From assembly GCF_001638985.1 (NCBI RefSeq), contig NW_017265143.1, forward strand, positions 756,259 to 820,258: a stretch of 64,000 nucleotides of DNA, written 5' to 3'. The stretch is from Phycomyces blakesleeanus NRRL 1555(-). Its lineage: Eukaryota > Mucoromycota > Mucoromycetes > Mucorales > Phycomycetaceae. The notes beneath the pieces were generated by a model. It did no database searches and was not told the origin of the DNA. It saw only the letters and a program-made list of their open reading frames with translations. Of the stretch, positions 62,001 to 64,000 are shown one piece after another. The translations under genes were made by a program, and so were the position numbers. Position 1 is the first letter of the stretch, and every line of letters begins with the position of its first letter.

Positions 62001-63328
62001 GATTTCCTTCTGCTACGGCAAGCAGCATGTCTGAAATGCATGTCGCTGAAGACTCTTCGAATGCTGATAGATCGGTCCAAATGCGATCGATTTTTTTCTC
62101 AATTGTGGTCTGGTTTTTCTTGAGTTGGTCCGAGTCAGAAGGCTGGGTGTCTTTTGTGTACAAAGACCAGTTGGTTAGATGTCTATTTGTGTTGTTGTTA
62201 TTGTTGTTGTTGTCGCTGTTATTATTGTATGTCTTACTTGATGGAAATAGATCTGTGAAGCAAACATTCCAAAACTATGGGTAATATTGAGTTGCAAATA
62301 AATACTAAATATATAAATTACCACCGTTTTTTCCATAATAGAAACAAAAGTAAAAAGAAAATAAAAAAAGAAAAGAAGATTCAAAAAGGGCTCAGCTAAG
62401 CTACCTTGAATATCATGTAGCATTTTGGATGCCATTTCTTGTTTGGATATTTTACACTCTCGACACATTTGTAAAGAATTGCCTGGGAGCAGCTAGTGCA
62501 CTGAGAGTTTGGTATCATAGAGAAATGATAATGGCAATAGTATTGCCTGTCGTATTCATAATACATTTCGGTTTGTTGACTATGTCTGTTGGGTGTTTTG
62601 TCAATAGTACATTGAATACACCAACGACACATGGCGTGGCAATAAAAGCGGGTGGCTGAACCGGCTTCTTGAACAAGTGGTCGACTGCAGCGTGGACAAG
62701 ACAGGTCAAGCTTAGAGTGGGGATCTTTACAAAGCACGCGTTTGTTAACTATATCAGTAGAAAACTGGGCTGTGTTTGGGACACATAATTTGTTGGTCGC
62801 TAGACATTGACATTCCTAGGTTAAATATTATACATTTAGTTTTCATTTTATATATATATATATATCGCTGGATTTGTTTGAAGTACTTGGTACTAGACCA
62901 AAAGAACAAAACGGAGTTGACAAGCTTAACTAGTTAAATCCGCTTCATATTTCCAAGATCCTCGCATTGTTCTGTTTTATATAATGCAATCAATGCTACC
63001 AATAACCCCCCCTTTCATACACCCACATACATATAAACACACATTTTTTTTTCTTTTTCTTTTATCTTCTAACGACATATGATTCTGTTTTAAAGAACAG
63101 GCTATTTATAGAAAGGCTTGCCTTGCACGCAGAAGAGTTGTGATGATAGACTTGGTTAAGAGCACGCACCAGAGTGTGATCAACTTCCAAGCATGACTGG
63201 CCACACGACGAACACAGGCAATCAGGGTTGGGTGACTGCAGTTGTGTTACCGACTCTGAAAAACAAGACGACTTCCAGTTTTCAGTTCTAGTCATTTCGT
63301 TGTTGGTCATCGACATTGAGAATGGCAA
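59099..63328 (-). CDS. LIM-domain RhoGAP, Lrg1-like
   Basis: Nine minus-strand exons, 63328-63122, 62815-62405, 62274-61899, 61843-61635, 61554-61116, 61003-60119, 60063-59854, 59765-59479 and 59383-59099, give 1102 residues. LIM-type cysteine/histidine sets appear near the N-terminus (CSSCGQSC...CKECQC), at SCPRC...CRWCIQC, at CTSC...WHPKCYMIFKFWNV and at CKACSLPIHDKH...WHTACFACKVC. The WHPxCYMIxKFWNV block is characteristic of fungal Lrg1. The C-terminal RhoGAP domain (about 800-1005) has the Arg finger in EGIFRKNG (Arg 851), LKSWLRQLPEPLLTF and NLARVIAPSVF. Lrg1-type proteins switch off Rho1 at sites of growth and so limit cell-wall synthesis. The first intron needs a GC donor (63121) and is long (306 nt), so the N-terminal join is the weakest point. 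Confidence 0.88.
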
Positions 63329-64000
63329 TATACACTAAATAAAATTCACGGCTTTTCTTCTTCTCTTCTTTCGGTGAGAATACCAAGGCAAAGTTGGCGT
63401 ATTGAATAATAATTCTATCTATACCAGAAATATACAGAGACTTTTTTTTTGTATGTATATATGGGTGTGTATAGCAGTATTATTATTATTATTATTATTA
63501 TTATTTTAAAAAAAAGGAGATTTACAAGGCTAAATAAAGGCTATATAAAGTGTGAGTAAGAGAGAGAGAGAGATAGAGAGAAGGCAGAAGGGATAAAGGG
63601 GGGGGGGGAGATTTTTTTTGTCTGCAAAGAGCACACCCACAGAAATGTTCCTTTCTAGAGGACAACTCGGAAAAATAAAAAATAAAATAAAAAAAGGTGT
63701 TCAAAGAGACAAGATTCGAGAAAGCCGTTATTTCTGTCTTCTGAACCAAGACCTGAGTAACATTGATTTGGCCATTGTGATCAGGTACAACAAGGCCATT
63801 TGAGTTTTCTTTTTCTCTCTTTCTGCTTGTAACACGACCTTTTTAAATCATACCGTGATTGGAGTTTTTATGATCTTTTTAAGCCCAATACATTGGTCTT
63901 TGGTAACCTGAATTTGTCCTACCCTACCTGTCATCTCGTTTTATATCCAATAAATAGTATGCCCAGAATATTCACTTTATTTTTTGAAATACGAGTACTA
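63329..64000. other. Upstream region of LIM-RhoGAP gene, low complexity
   Basis: Contains a TTA repeat (63480-63504), GAGA tracts (63553-63590) and a G run (63599-63608). A 61-codon plus-strand frame (63618-63803) shows no family resemblance. It probably includes the promoter of the LIM-RhoGAP gene and possibly that of a gene beyond the window. Confidence 0.45.

Overview
The window looks like nuclear DNA from a fungus, most likely Mucoromycota (Mucorales-type). It is AT-rich, with many simple repeats in the spacers and many short GT-AG introns (mostly about 50-100 nt) that interrupt conserved eukaryotic housekeeping genes. A FAR1-type zinc-finger protein, a LIM-RhoGAP of the Lrg1 type and an SPX-RING protein support the assignment, but I cannot name the species. 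Gene models were built by hand: each chain of exons keeps one reading frame across every splice site and was judged against family motifs recalled from memory. No database search was run.

Layout, left to right. 0.3-0.7 kb: short coiled-coil (SCOC-like) protein. 3.3-5.5 kb: FAR1-type DNA-binding protein with a 60-residue glutamine tract. 7.6-9.9 kb (minus): SPX-RING ubiquitin ligase ending in a CaaX box. 11.1-14.3 kb (minus): M13 (neprilysin-like) membrane protein whose catalytic motif is destroyed. 14.6-17.8 kb (minus): V-ATPase subunit a. 18.1-20.3 kb: BAR-SH3 protein, divergent from the V-ATPase gene. 21.0-22.3 kb: D-2-hydroxyacid dehydrogenase. 22.8-24.0 kb (minus): GPS2-like coiled-coil protein and a small ORF. 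24.3-24.6 kb: two adjoining MITE-like elements. 25.3-26.9 kb (minus): membrane RING-H2 ligase. 27.1-27.8 kb (minus): stefin-like cystatin. 27.8-32.6 kb: AT-rich, gene-poor stretch with decayed ORFs. 32.6-35.2 kb: CUE-like domain protein. 35.6-36.8 kb (minus): GTP cyclohydrolase I. 37.1-38.1 kb: F-box protein. 39.8-44.2 kb: DH-PH RhoGEF. 44.4-49.0 kb: HBS1 gene with an embedded SKI7-like alternative terminal exon. 49.5-50.3 kb: transposase-derived ORF. 50.9-52.7 kb: F-box protein. 53.4-54.5 kb: Sec9/SNAP-25 SNARE. 54.7-58.3 kb (minus): proteasome subunit Rpn1. 59.1-63.3 kb (minus): LIM-RhoGAP.

There is no operon-like pathway. Themes recur, however: ubiquitin/proteasome (SPX-RING, RING-H2, two F-box proteins, CUE-like protein, Rpn1), Rho signalling (RhoGEF, LIM-RhoGAP), membrane traffic (BAR-SH3, Sec9, SCOC-like, V-ATPase) and ribosome rescue/mRNA decay (HBS1/SKI7).

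The most striking observation is the HBS1/SKI7 locus. One splice donor can join in frame either to an exon ending in its own stop after a PSPDD motif (a Ski7/HBS1L-isoform-3-like product) or, by skipping it, to the translational GTPase exons. Other points of note are the M13 pseudoprotease, the CaaX box on the SPX-RING protein, a 10-nt microexon in GTP cyclohydrolase I, three frame-supported GC-AG introns, and GPS2-like and stefin-like genes.
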